Source: Erythroxylum novogranatense (lineage: Eukaryota > Streptophyta > Magnoliopsida > Malpighiales > Erythroxylaceae). From it: a DNA stretch of 64,000 nt. The stretch lies in contig CM057233.1 in assembly GCA_029891385.1 (NCBI GenBank), forward strand, positions 52,034,063 to 52,098,062. The letters are read 5' to 3'. This document shows, piece after piece, positions 1 to 11,199 of the stretch (the first letter of the stretch is position 1; the number at the start of each line of letters is the position of its first letter). The notes beneath the pieces were generated by a model. The model was not told where the DNA came from and did no database searches. It saw only the letters and a list, made by a program, of their open reading frames with translations. A program made the translations under genes and the position numbers.

Positions 1-420
1 ATTTTAAAAGCAAACTCAAGTTGAAAGCGAGATGGAAGCAAAACCGGGCCAGGCGCGGCGGGCGAAAGTTGTCAAAAGTAGGCGGGAGTAAAAGCGAGGC
101 GATGGAAGCGAGAGGAAAGCAAAGCACGTGTGAATTAAGAATCAGTTTGAGTTAGTTACAAAAGTCAATTGAATAACAGGTTCTTTCAAGATTCAAGCAA
201 TCTACGTTCTCGTCGTCTTCATCTTGCGGAAAGCGAAAATAATTGTAGAAGGTCAATCATCGAGAGTAGTGCGTGAGAAACCTATTAGCTATGAATTGAA
301 GCGTCAACGGCATTTGGCGGGAATTGCCATTATCATAATAGTTAGAAGATTATTGGATCTGAAAAAAGCAGATGTGAAAGTGATCAAGTTGTGGTTTTGC
401 TTTTGCTTGATCTACTTTTG
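1..420 (+). repeat. Partial copy of a Helitron-associated dispersed repeat
   Basis: This segment shares its order of short blocks with 12820-13200: a GCGAAAGTTG block, AAAGCACGTGTGAATTA, AGTTTGAGTTAGTTAC, AATAATTGTAGAAGGTCAA, ATGAATTGAAGCGTCAA and GTTAGAAGATTATTG. Further copies lie at 11400-13640, so similar units flank the Helitron coding block on both sides. No protein is recognised; the reading frame across 224-502 does not persist in the other copies. It could be a non-coding part of the Helitron or a separate repeat into which the Helitron inserted. Confidence 0.6.
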
Positions 421-3400
421 CTTTAAATCGCTTTTCAACTTCGTCTGTTTTCCTTCTCTGGTCCACTTGTCACTTTTAAATGCGCATTTCAAGTTTACGT
501 AAATATGAATTTATTGGCCTAGAAATATTGCCCTTTGGTTTTGATTTTATAATATATTTAACTATGTTGAGATTTAAATGCGATTTAGCTCAACCGTTCT
601 TCCTTTGAATGGTTTAGCGAAGCGAAATCGAGTTAAAAGGCGTCGAATGTAGCGTTGAGCGATAAGTTACACTGGTAACTTGTGGAACAAGGAAAGTTCG
701 AAGGAAAATTTAAGTGTTGAGAATCCCAGCGAGTCTAGACACGCTGACAAGACCACTATATAACCTCGAATCGAAGCGGTTCGAGTACCATTAGCCTTGA
801 GGCGTTTGATCTCTCTGTCTCTCAAAATCCTATCGAGCAGAGATAACCATTGAAGAGCGAGTATCTGAATCATTTTCAAATCGAAGAAATGGAAGGAGCT
901 ATGATGTATGGAAGGCATGTGGACTTGAATCTCTACGAAGAGATCTGATGGATATCGAACCGAGAGATTATTGGAGCGGTTGGAGAAATTTCTTGTGATC
1001 CAGAGAGGATGTGTATCAAATCAAGTATTTGATTTTGGAAGTATGCAGATGGTGGAAAAGACTATTGTGTCAGCGGTGAGCGGAGTTACCATTATTGTTA
1101 CAATGGACTTAATTGAGAAGTCGATCGGATGTTCGTAGTTGGAGAAAACTTTCTACCAATCAAAATGGATAACAATAGGCGGTTTAAAGGAAGCAGATGT
1201 TAGTAAGCGACTTTATGGGTGAATGACCCATCGGAAGGAAGACATCAAATGCAGTGCGAAAGCTAGGGTTCTTCATGCGATTACATTGCCTTTGCATCGT
1301 ACGAAACGAGTTCAAGACACTTGGTAACTACCTTCGATGAAGCGATGCTTATTCTATCTGCTGAACCACACACCATTAAATTTACCATTTCGATATTTCA
1401 TTATATGGTGAAACAAATGAAACATACAACTATTTATCCGTGCGGCATGCTATTGACAAAATTTTAAGAGAATCGAATTCGTCTTGGAAGTGGGAAAAAC
1501 CTCGAGTGCTGTAAAAAGCACTATCAATTTAGGTACTATAAGCGAATTGACTTGAAGATTCTCAACGGTGGAAATGAAGATTACGAGAACAAAGTTAGGA
1601 ATGACGGGGAGGAGTTCTGAAGAAGTCTCCTGCAACAAGTTGCGGATCTCAAGTGAGCTCACATGCGGATCAATGGAAGGAGAAAATCATGTGGAGGACC
1701 TTCGTTGAAAGAGTTTATCGTCAAGAAGAAGTTAGGCTTGTTAGAAGATAACGAAGGTGGGTCAAAAGGAAGCGAGGACTACATCCAATCTGCGGCGCAT
1801 ATGATACTACACTTACGTCTCTAGAACTTCGTGGCGAGATGATGATCAAGCTTCTTTGCCTTCGACGCGCATAATGAAGTACAAAGTTTACGTCGAAGTC
1901 AAAACGAAGGAAATAATGAATCGAATGGAGAAGATGATGATGAGACATGCGAGGCGGGATGATAGATATGTAGAAGATCTTGTGAAATTTATCGAGTCAT
2001 CACAGTTAATCGTTTCTTATTATAACAAATAGGGAGAAGAAGAAGTTGTTATTGTATTCTCTATGTTTTGTTTTGTTGTCTAATTTGTTATCATATATAT
2101 ATATATATATATGGAGTACGACTTATGCGGATGTCTTCTCTATTGATCATCTTGAAGCTTCTTCTTCTCGAAGATTCGTCCATCATCTTCGCGAAGCTCT
2201 CGAAGAACAAGGTAAGAGTCAACTGAATAACTGTTTCTTTCAAGATTCAAGAAGAAAGAATAAATAGCGATTCTGAGACGAAAGTTATACATACAAGTCG
2301 AAGCGAAGATTAATTTTTTGAGTTACGAGAATAAGCTAAATTACAATTAAAGGAACAAAAAGTTTGTCCGAAAGACGACTGTACGAATTAGCTGACAACT
2401 GTTGCTATTTTTACTGTAAAACTGTTCCAAACATTCTTTTTAAGAAAGTTATATGTTCTTTGCTGGTTGAAATAGATGGCGTAAGTTTAATTGTTGTTAT
2501 GTTCTTGCAATGAAGGATATGATGTATATCGTTAAAGAAGAAGAAGACGAAGAACGAGGTAGGAATTGTTTGATCGAAGTTAAGAGGAGAAAGGTTTGAA
2601 AGTTTAGATATAGAGGTATCGGGGAGGCGTGGGGCGATCTTGCAAGATGATAAAGTGAAACAGGGAAGGATTTGCGTTGAGATAGGTTTAAAATAGTTTA
2701 CATGTGTAAAGAATAGTTTCAAAGAAGGATTAGTCAATTCGTATACTCGAGGAATCGGTGGCTGAAATTTAAAGCGAGTTGGAAATGACATCAAGTGAAC
2801 TACTTTAAATAAAGAAGAACAAGAGGAAGTTAAAAGAAGCAAACATAATTTGTGAAGAGAAAGCCGAGAAGAAAGCGAAAGCAAGCGGGGCATTTTGAAT
2901 CATCGATCCATATTACGAAGAAGAATCTTTGTTATCTTGAATGAGATAATTTTGTGCAAAATCTTGAACACCTTGGTTGATTGTCATTATTTGGCGAAGG
3001 TGTTGAAGACTTTTCGATAGATCATCTGTCGGGAATGTTTGCGGGACACTCATCTTCATGATGATAGTTGCCAACCCATAAGGAAGATGACATGGTGAGT
3101 GGCGGTTCAAAGAAATTAGATGATATAATAGAAACTCCATCATCGAGGCTGAGTAAGATGGCGTTGAGGATTTTCGAGATACCGGTGTATTGAAAAAGAT
3201 TGGAAGTATAGGAGTTACGATCCGGAAGATCTAATTATTGGAGAGACACATCAAAGAAGGCGAAGCTTGGATTTTATCGATGCAAGAGAAAAGCAGAGGA
3301 GTTGAAAATACATGAAGTTGAAAAATAGAGCGAACTCGGAAAAGCAGGCGAAGTTGAAAAATAGCGAAGTCGAAAAGCGAGCGAAGTATGCGAAGAAATA

Positions 3401-4279
3401 CAAACATAGGCGAAGTTGACAGCACACAAGGCTGAGAGAACGCACGAAGTTAACAACACATCTGAAGTTCACAACACCGACTAAGTTTACAACACGACGA
3501 AGTTAACAACACGAGCGAAGTTAACAACACAAATGAACGACAAAGCACATGGAAGCATATGCAAGAATGAGTTTGAGTTAGCTCTGGACCTCCATTGAAT
3601 AAGCATTTCTTTCAACATTAAAGAAGAAAGAATGAAGAAGCGATTAGAGACAAAAGTTTTAAATACAAGTCGAAAGTTATGAGAATCTGGTTTTTCCTAT
3701 TACGACGAGTATCATGGCAGATTAGGCGTCGATTGCGGCGTACATTATTTGCTCTTGACGAGGCTTATCCATTTGTGACGTCAAGTGGTATTGACATCGG
3801 AAACCTTTTTGAGACATAGTTTAGGCGATGAAGAAGATTCAGGATTTTTCTGAAAATATCAAAAATCAATATATATTAAGCAAGCGATATAAGGGAGATG
3901 AATTGAAACTAAATGGCACATCTGAAATAATTAAAGATGATGTCATAGATAAAATCAAGATAAAGTAAGAATAAAAAGCACACGAGAGTGGTGGCCGAGC
4001 TCTCTTTGTAGTTCATCGACATCAATTTTCGGCGATAAAACAACGATAAATCGTTGCACGACTGCGGTGAGTGTTCACGGCTTCACGTGGAGAAGAAAGG
4101 TATCGCTTTTCAATTGTCGTAGACTTTCTCGAGGAAGATCCATGTTCTTATAACGGAGAAGAAAAATGTCCATTGTCGGTGAAATAACTAGTTGAAAATA
4201 TTTGGTGATTAAGCTGAAATGTACATGAAAGAAGGAAGGAAAATATAACCTCATTGTAATATTTCATTGCTTCATGGCG
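421..4279. other. Unassigned, degenerate sequence between repeat and RPA-like pseudogene
   Basis: No recognisable gene. The plus strand from 700 to 3150 is purine-rich, as decayed coding sequence might be, but no frame stays open and no motif is recognised. An AT dinucleotide run lies near 2090-2112. A short direct repeat (TTTCTTTCAAGATTCAAGAAG followed by an AAGAATAAATAGCG-like block) occurs near 2236-2300 and again, diverged, near 3608-3670. The 160-codon frame on the minus strand at 2411-2893 is low-complexity Leu/Ser/Phe and looks like the complement of purine-rich DNA. Confidence 0.4.
3290..3540. repeat. Minisatellite of GAAGTTGAAAAA / GAAGTTAACAACAC units
   Basis: Imperfect short repeats of GCGAAGTTGAAAAATAG (3300-3430) pass into GAAGTTAACAACAC (3447-3540). 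The reverse complement of the first type (CTATTTTTCAACTTCGC) matches the CTACTTTTTCAACT minisatellite at 14.7-17.4 kb, so the two arrays are probably related but in opposite orientation. Confidence 0.6.
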
Positions 4280-5730
4280 GTTAAGTTTAATAGTTTCTCG
4301 GTGAGGTCGCGAAAATAGAAGCCGTTATAGTTCCGGTGTCATCGGTCAAATCCATGTCGTATCGGCATCTGCTCAATAAAGTAAGAATAGTAGGGTAGGC
4401 AAAAAAGTAGTGCAGGCGACATGGAAGTAAAAAAGTCATGCGAAAAATATGGAATAGACACGAAAGGAATAAGCAACAAATCGAAGATTGCAAATAGAAG
4501 GCAGAAACCTTGGCTCTGCTGTGCGTTTTCTCTACAGTAATTACAAGTAAAGAGAACTCCAGATGCAGCAGCTGTAGACCGGAAGCATTTGTTGCATGCC
4601 ATATACCAAAATTTTTGTAAAATGTGCTGAAAGGAAATTTTGGCTTCAATCCATGATATCTAAGGAAAAGTTGATAACAATGTTCAGAGGAAGAAGTTTC
4701 AAATTCAATATGTCACTGGAATATGCAGATGTGATTACCTTAGGGGTAGAATCTAAAGACATGATCTTGGTGATATGCTGGTGAGATCCAGAAGATATAC
4801 GGGGATTATATGTAAAGTAAGATTTTCCAGCGACGAGGTTTTGATGTGGTTGTTATTTAGTTGTGCCTGTAACATAATATTTATATAGGTGACAAAAGAA
4901 AGACATTTTAAAATTCCTATATAATTTGTAACAAAATGTTAGAAAGGTTATGCGTAACATAATGGATTACCAATTTTGAGATCGGCAACTTCTTGTATGG
5001 GTGGCTCAGCGAGGATGGTGAGTCGAACCACGTTGACAATGCAACGACTAACATTTCAAAATGATTTTTAGATAGAATGAAAAGGGACAGAGTAAGATGT
5101 GTTATTATGAGCAAGGAACAAATACCGTTAAAGAAATTAACTTTGAGATTCGTGCAAACAATAGCTGGATGAGAGTGAAGTAATTCCATAATCTTATGGC
5201 CCTCGTTCTCAACAAAACAATTCAAGCGATAGTATAACTGCTTGTTCCTTAAAAAAAACAAGAGATAACGAGAAGATGTAAAATTTGTTCATCTCTGACA
5301 CAAAATAGTAATAAAGATACAGAGTGAGAATTACTCTTTATTTATGATAACAAATTTTTGGACGATTGAAGCTTTTAGTCTCGGCGACATCTTTTTCCAA
5401 CACTTCAACGCAATGGCTATAATATCTATCATGTGTTAAACATTAATGTAATCACAAAGTGGAAAGTTTTTGTAGATTGTATGAAAAATATATTAAGCAT
5501 CTAACCAACAGATTTTTGCTTGTCGTCCACATAATCCATAAGACTTTGGAAAGGCGTGAAGTTGAAAATCGGAGGATGATTGCATCGTCTTGTGTGACGA
5601 GTTCGATGGCCGTGCGACTTGTGAGAATCCTTTGTATGTTCAAATTTTCAGTTTGATCTTGAAGGGGAATTGATTTGACAATTGCATTAGAAATGATATA
5701 TTCTTGACACGGTACCGTAAGATGTCTCCA
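4280..5730 (-). pseudogene. Helitron-carried replication protein A-like (OB-fold) pseudogene
   Basis: Reading down the minus strand, three parts of a plant RPA large-subunit-like protein are visible in shifting frames. Near 5500-5600 is NFTPFQSLMDYVDDKQKSV, like the start of DNA-binding domain A. Near 4960-5150 is a LKVNFFNGIC ... LSTWFDS block, like domain B. At 4310-4602 is the C-terminal domain, with a zinc-ribbon pattern (ACNKC then TCNYC) followed by DMDLTDDTGTITASIF. RPA-like proteins bind single-stranded DNA, and many plant Helitrons carry one beside RepHel. It lies downstream of the RepHel pseudogene on the same strand, as in those elements. Frames break repeatedly, so it cannot make protein. 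It could instead be a captured host fragment, but the position argues for a Helitron component. Confidence 0.78.
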
Positions 5731-6129
5731 ATTCTTTGTATATCATTGTTGAATATGATACCCTCAACTTACGATCCACATTAATTATAAAGAAATTATT
5801 GATAGGTAAGTTGATAAAATGTGAAAGGAAAAAAGTGTAATTGATATACGAGAATCGCGGAAGACAAACTTTTGTCTTTTAGTCGGTGAATTAACAAAGC
5901 AACGACACATTGTTTTGTTGGACCATCACTTGACAAGACCATGATTGCGCTCGGGCAAAATATTCTTCATCGATAAGCGATTATCCATCTGAAAGAAAAT
6001 GTTGGATGGTCAAGCGAAGACAAATAATTATGCCTATAAAATCAAATCATGTGAACTGAGACAATAAACAAATAATATACCTTGTCTTGTGAGGAAATTT
6101 GATGTTTTATTATTTGACTAATTCAAAAT
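5731..6129 (-). other. Spacer between RepHel and RPA-like pseudogenes
   Basis: AT-rich sequence between the two Helitron coding regions. It may hold the RPA-like start or untranslated sequence, but I see no motif firm enough to assign. Confidence 0.4.
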
Positions 6130-9100
6130 TTCACGGAAAACAATATTCCTTGTCTTTTTGAAGTCTAAAGATTGAAAAGTTCGAGAATAATAAGAACTTT
6201 AAGCGATTCAGAGTTCGCGCCTTGACAGAGCTACATATAATTGTCCGTGTGAGAATACTGAGGTTGTGGAGATAAATTCCAACATGATCAAGTGTTTGAC
6301 CTTGGGATGTGTTTATAGTTATTGCAAAACACAGACGAATTGGAAATTGTGTTACGATAAAGGAATTCCATTTTTTAGTTCTCCGGAGATTGCAAGGAAT
6401 CTTAGGTATAAAATGATTTTTCCTTTGTGAGGTCCAAAAACAATTTCAGCTGAAATTGTATGATCTTTTAGTGTCTGCATATCAACCTTGTTCCATTGCA
6501 TAATCCTTCCGTTGGATTTAAATTTCTCGAAGCATAATTGGAGAGCCTTCTTTCAAAGAAAAGTTTATGAGGAGGTAGTCCTTTAGGGTTCAAAAATTGA
6601 GAAAATCTTGATAATCGACTTGATGTCTGCGATCAACCGTCTTGTCAAAACTCACATATGAATGCAAATCTCACATTAATTTTGAATCATGATGTCATTA
6701 ATTTCATCAACACAATTATTAGTTGGACATAGCACGCATCTGCTTATCATCGATCTGGTCGGATGAATATAAGCTTAGGTCGGGAAAACATTTTCCGATA
6801 ACCTAGTAAGCACAATTGTATATTAGGAAAGTATAATCGTAATGCAAAAAAGATTAGTATGTAATTTAATGAAAAAAGAAGCAACCTATGAGCAGATTCA
6901 TCCTTGTTGTCGTAAGGAATAATGAGTTCATCTGGTAAACATATTTGATCTTGTTCATCCATTGGTTGAGCCTTCTCAACCCGATAAGAAATCACAAAAT
7001 GTGGATTTGAGATAGCTCTCATATTTGTCGTTAAGCGAGTTTAGAGATATCTTGCGGAGATGTGAATTTAGAAGACTTGAATCAATGAGTTGTTGTTTCG
7101 TTGCTTGGTGAATAGCGGCAATGTTTGGCGAAAGTCACCACCAAATACAACAATTTTACCTCAAAAGGCTGATCGAGTTCATTATATCTTGTAGTAAACC
7201 ATTAAATGCTTGATGGCTTCTCGTTTTGCCATGGAAGCCTCGTCCCATAAAATAAAATTTGGATTCAAATATCAATTTTGCAACACCGCTTTGTTTGCTC
7301 AATCGACAAACTTTTGCTTTGATAAATCAAGGGGATTTTAAATCTTGAGTGAGTCATGTCTACTGCTTGGAAGAATTGATGCAACAACGCTTTGATGTCG
7401 CCACTGCTATTGCAATGTGTCTCTGTGATCGTAAATTTGCAAGAAGAGCTCGATATAAGAAAGTTTTACTGTTCCCGGGACCATCGATAAAATAACTTGC
7501 ACTCGTTGAAGTGAGAACGATTTCATTATTAAATCAAATCGTGCTTTTCTTTGGCTGTTTAGTTTTGATTGTAATAAGAAGTCCTGTTCATCAATCTCTA
7601 TATTCATCTCACTTTCTACCTCCTTATTTTGCCACGTGATAATCGATAAAAAATTCATGTTCGGTGAAATGATAATCATTAAGCTTTTCCCATTTGTTCG
7701 AGATTTATTGATATCTTGAAGAGCCATTTTGTAATATCATCATATGTATCGTATTAGAGGATGAATAAGCATATAGGTAGTCGAGAAGCGGTGGTCTCTG
7801 AAAGTTTCCCGAGTTCCCTAAGTTTGCGGTGAACAATAGAACAAGTGTAGCAAATAACAATCGAGGATGTTGGCATTTGAAATATGACGACTTCGTCAAG
7901 TGTTTGTTGTATGTAAGAGTCGGATGCTAGCAATCCTAATTGCGGTGCGGCATCCACAAGCAGATTCACCTTTTCACCATCAACAGTTAACAAGTTGTCA
8001 AGCGACGTTGGTCCTCTAACATTTGCGAGCAATAATCTCAAGTAATACCTTTCTCCTTCTCGAGGTCAACGGTGACTAATCGTCCTATCACTTTTCTCCG
8101 CTTTCTTTCCGACCACGTCCTTGTTTTTGATTCCAAACAAAATGTTGAGGAAATCCGCATCTGAGACATTTCATTTACGCAGCCTTTTGATTTGTTGAAT
8201 TGGTCGAAAAAATTCCGTAAGCATTGTTTTGGAGAAGTCAAAATTCCTCGATAAATAAGACAAATTAGCATCTTTAGCGAAGGAAGCAGTTGTTGATCGG
8301 AAGGTGAACTTGGAGTATATAGATGGATGGATTAATCTCTGCAAGCGGAATTCATATATCGCCATAAAGCTTGAGGTGAAATCCAACGACCTTCTTGAAA
8401 TTTGTGATTTCGTCAATATCGGACTGGTTTCTTGGTCGTTGGCGCTAAAGTTGACAAGGTCGTGGCCCTTAAATACATATTTGTATAAATATTTAACAAG
8501 CTTCACAAAGGAACATATTTCAACATTAATGTGGCGATCAAGCAACATCGGAAGGTACAGGTTATGAGGAACCACCCATCTATTATCAACCTCGTATGCG
8601 GATATTTTAACTTTTCTTCCATTATCTCTACGTCTATAGCACGGATAACTGTCTTCGCCATGGACGATGAAAGGTAAAATCCTTGGGGTAATGACTTTTG
8701 CATACACCATTTCTCATGCAAGAGCCTTTGCTTGTTCATAAAACCACAAGGACCGTGGATCATGTGTTAATGACAAGAGAATATAATCTGGAATTATCAT
8801 CGAGGATTAGGTATTTCAGGTGATATTATTTGATCATAGGAATCGGATTCAACGGCTTAAATTGTGGTTAAAGTATTAGAAGCAAGTGAGCATGGGGAAT
8901 CCACGCTTTTGAAATTCAATTCGTAAACAAATGCGGCAACATCTCGAAATATTCCTTTTTGACCAAGTGATTTTTCGAATTTCAAATTTCATACGAACAC
9001 TCTGCCTGATAAATCTGGTCTCTCTTGTGCTTTTCATGGAATTTAAGATTCTCTTGTATTTCCTTCCACATAGGGTTGCAAGTCATAGTGAGAAAAAATC

Positions 9101-10160
9101 TGGTTTGCCATATTTTTGCACGAGCCATTGCATCTAGATAAGCGCGTTTATGTCCCTTGGGCGCCGATAAATGAAGTTTGGGAGGACAACTCATGACCAA
9201 TTGTAGAAGCTTTAGTTTGACCAATATTAACGCTTATCTAAAACACCTGCAAAATTTACGATCGTATTTAGTTCTGTTTTTTCCTATGGAATTCAAGCCG
9301 TGATGTTTCAATTTTATATAAGAACCAACAACGAATTGTTGTAGTAGTCTTAAAATTTGTGGATAAGCATGGATTCATCATAACTTCTCATTTGAAGTCG
9401 ATGGCGATAATACTCTCTCGAGATACTACGCCATGTTTGCGATCGGTCCTTGAGTAATTAGTAATAGTAAGAAAAAATGATAAATTAGTTTTGCCCAATT
9501 AGACAATATGTGGAACCAAGGTAATAAGCGGAACAACTAACCTATGTTTTCGAGAGCAAATAATTCATTTGCTTGAGTAAAAGTGTTTAAAGGAGCACCG
9601 CTTGTTTGATCGTAACCATTGGTCTTTGTTTGTTTAAGAATTTAACCGCTTAATGCGAGGATGCCATCTGATTCACCCGTGGAAGCAGTGGGTATTGAGC
9701 GGGTCGTAGCATGCATAATAAGATTGAATTCTATAGCTCAGACTGGTGAGTGTAGACTTGGATATGAGGAGATTTATCATCTTTATTCATCATCGATTTC
9801 ATCCATATAGCGACTACTTGGGATGCGGTTGGAAGATTATAAACGCTGATCAAGACCGGATAACATCTCGAGAACAATCTGGTGATTTTCAAGGAAGGAA
9901 TATCTTTAAGGCGGCGAAAGAACCTAGCATAAGGGTTATCTTAAAGAATTGTCATAATCGACTTCAAGGTACTTTCACGAAGTTTATCACAACTACTAGA
10001 GCCTTTGTTGTAGTTCTTCATCGGTATCAAAGAAATAAAGTTGGATTCGGATACTTTATTGCTTGTCGACACTAAGCTGTCGAGGAAATGGTAAACTTGT
10101 CCTTGAACACGGAATGTATAAACTCCATTGTGTTTTTTGTCACTCACGATCATATCGGCT
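6130..10160 (-). pseudogene. Helitron RepHel (HUH replication initiator + PIF1-like helicase) pseudogene
   Basis: The order on the minus strand matches plant Helitron RepHel. N-terminal GVYTFRVQGQVYHFLDSLV lies near 10060-10120, FFLTMTCNPMWKEI near 9050-9110, and the HUH motif PHAH at about 8885-8898 after a frameshift. The tyrosine motif YLYKYVFKGHD is near 8450-8500. The helicase part begins with VRGPTSLDNLLTVDGEKV (about 7950-8020). It continues with a Walker A-like FIDGPGNSKTFL (7460-7495), DEASMAKREAI (7203-7245), GGDFRQTLP (7115-7143), NPTEGLCNGTRL (about 6500), INTSQGQTLDHVGIYL (about 6260-6310) and LYVALSR (about 6210-6235). In the family the Rep domain nicks and joins single strands and the helicase drives rolling-circle movement. 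Many frameshifts and stops make this copy non-coding. The element ends (5' TC, 3' hairpin plus CTRR) were not found with confidence. Confidence 0.92.
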
Positions 10161-11199
10161 CCATAGGAAGTGAAAGCTACATTGTTATTATATGTACGAA
10201 CATTCTTTACGAAATGTTGGATTCTTCGTCGCTATTTAGAAACAAAGACTTTAAAGCATAAGGCATCGAGGAGCAACAATAGAAATTTGTCTGACGAACA
10301 ACAAAGCGATGGAGGTTCAAGGTAAAATCGTTTTGCGTTACAATATTGACAATCTTCAACAAAGGGAGCTGTTAAACTTCAACCGTAAATTTCTGTAACA
10401 ATGTTAATGTTGTAGGAGATGTGCGATGATTTATCCTTGAAACGTATAAAAGGACATTATAATGATGTGGAGTAATTAGGTTGGAAATAGTTTGATATAT
10501 TGTAAAGCAGTTACCTTCATTTATGTAAGAGGGTTCATAACTTGGAAGTTGGTGGTGGAAGGTTCGATATTAATGAAAGATTCATACATTGAGGAGTAAT
10601 TCTTTCTTTGAAGTGTAGATGAAGTGGAAGATGTGTTTTGGCACTCGATTTTCTCTACGTCGTCATGACAATTCTTGTTTTTTCATTTGGCATTTGAGCA
10701 TAATTTTGGCGTCTTTTAGCATTTCTATCCATATGTAAATACGAGGAATCGACGTAATATAAGCGTCCTTGATCTATCCATTCATGATCTTGATTGTATC
10801 ACAGTGAACATTAATAAATAAACATTATGTTTATGACCTAATAAACAATATATCGAGCAAACATGAATACAAACCATTTAAACAACTAAAGCGAAATTTA
10901 TATAAAAAATTATTTAATTTAACTACAAAAATAGAGTATACATGCAGCCACAACGTAGAAAGGAGAATATGCTCTATTCAGGTTAATAAATAACAACGAG
11001 AAATTTTGACTCAAAATTTATTTTACCTAAACATATATACCTTAGTACTCCAATCGTGAGAGAATAAGCACGGAACTGAAAAAATGGAGTATAAATGCGA
11101 TTAGAATCTAGAGCGGTGAATTTGATAACTAAAAGAAGAGGTAGTTGAGAGAAGTAAAGTTTGGGTGGAGAAAATGTTTCAGGTTGGGATAGATTTGGT
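10161..11199. other. AT-rich sequence upstream of the RepHel pseudogene
   Basis: No gene or repeat recognised. The stretch at 10780-11060 is strongly AT-rich. By position it could include the 5' end of the minus-strand Helitron, but no terminus was located. Confidence 0.35.

Noticed and set aside
2090..2112. AT dinucleotide run as a promoter TATA box
   Set aside because: A simple microsatellite with no gene downstream.
2411..2893. 160-codon open frame on the minus strand
   Set aside because: Low-complexity Leu/Ser/Phe composition from the complement of purine-rich DNA; no motif, no conservation in nearby repeats.
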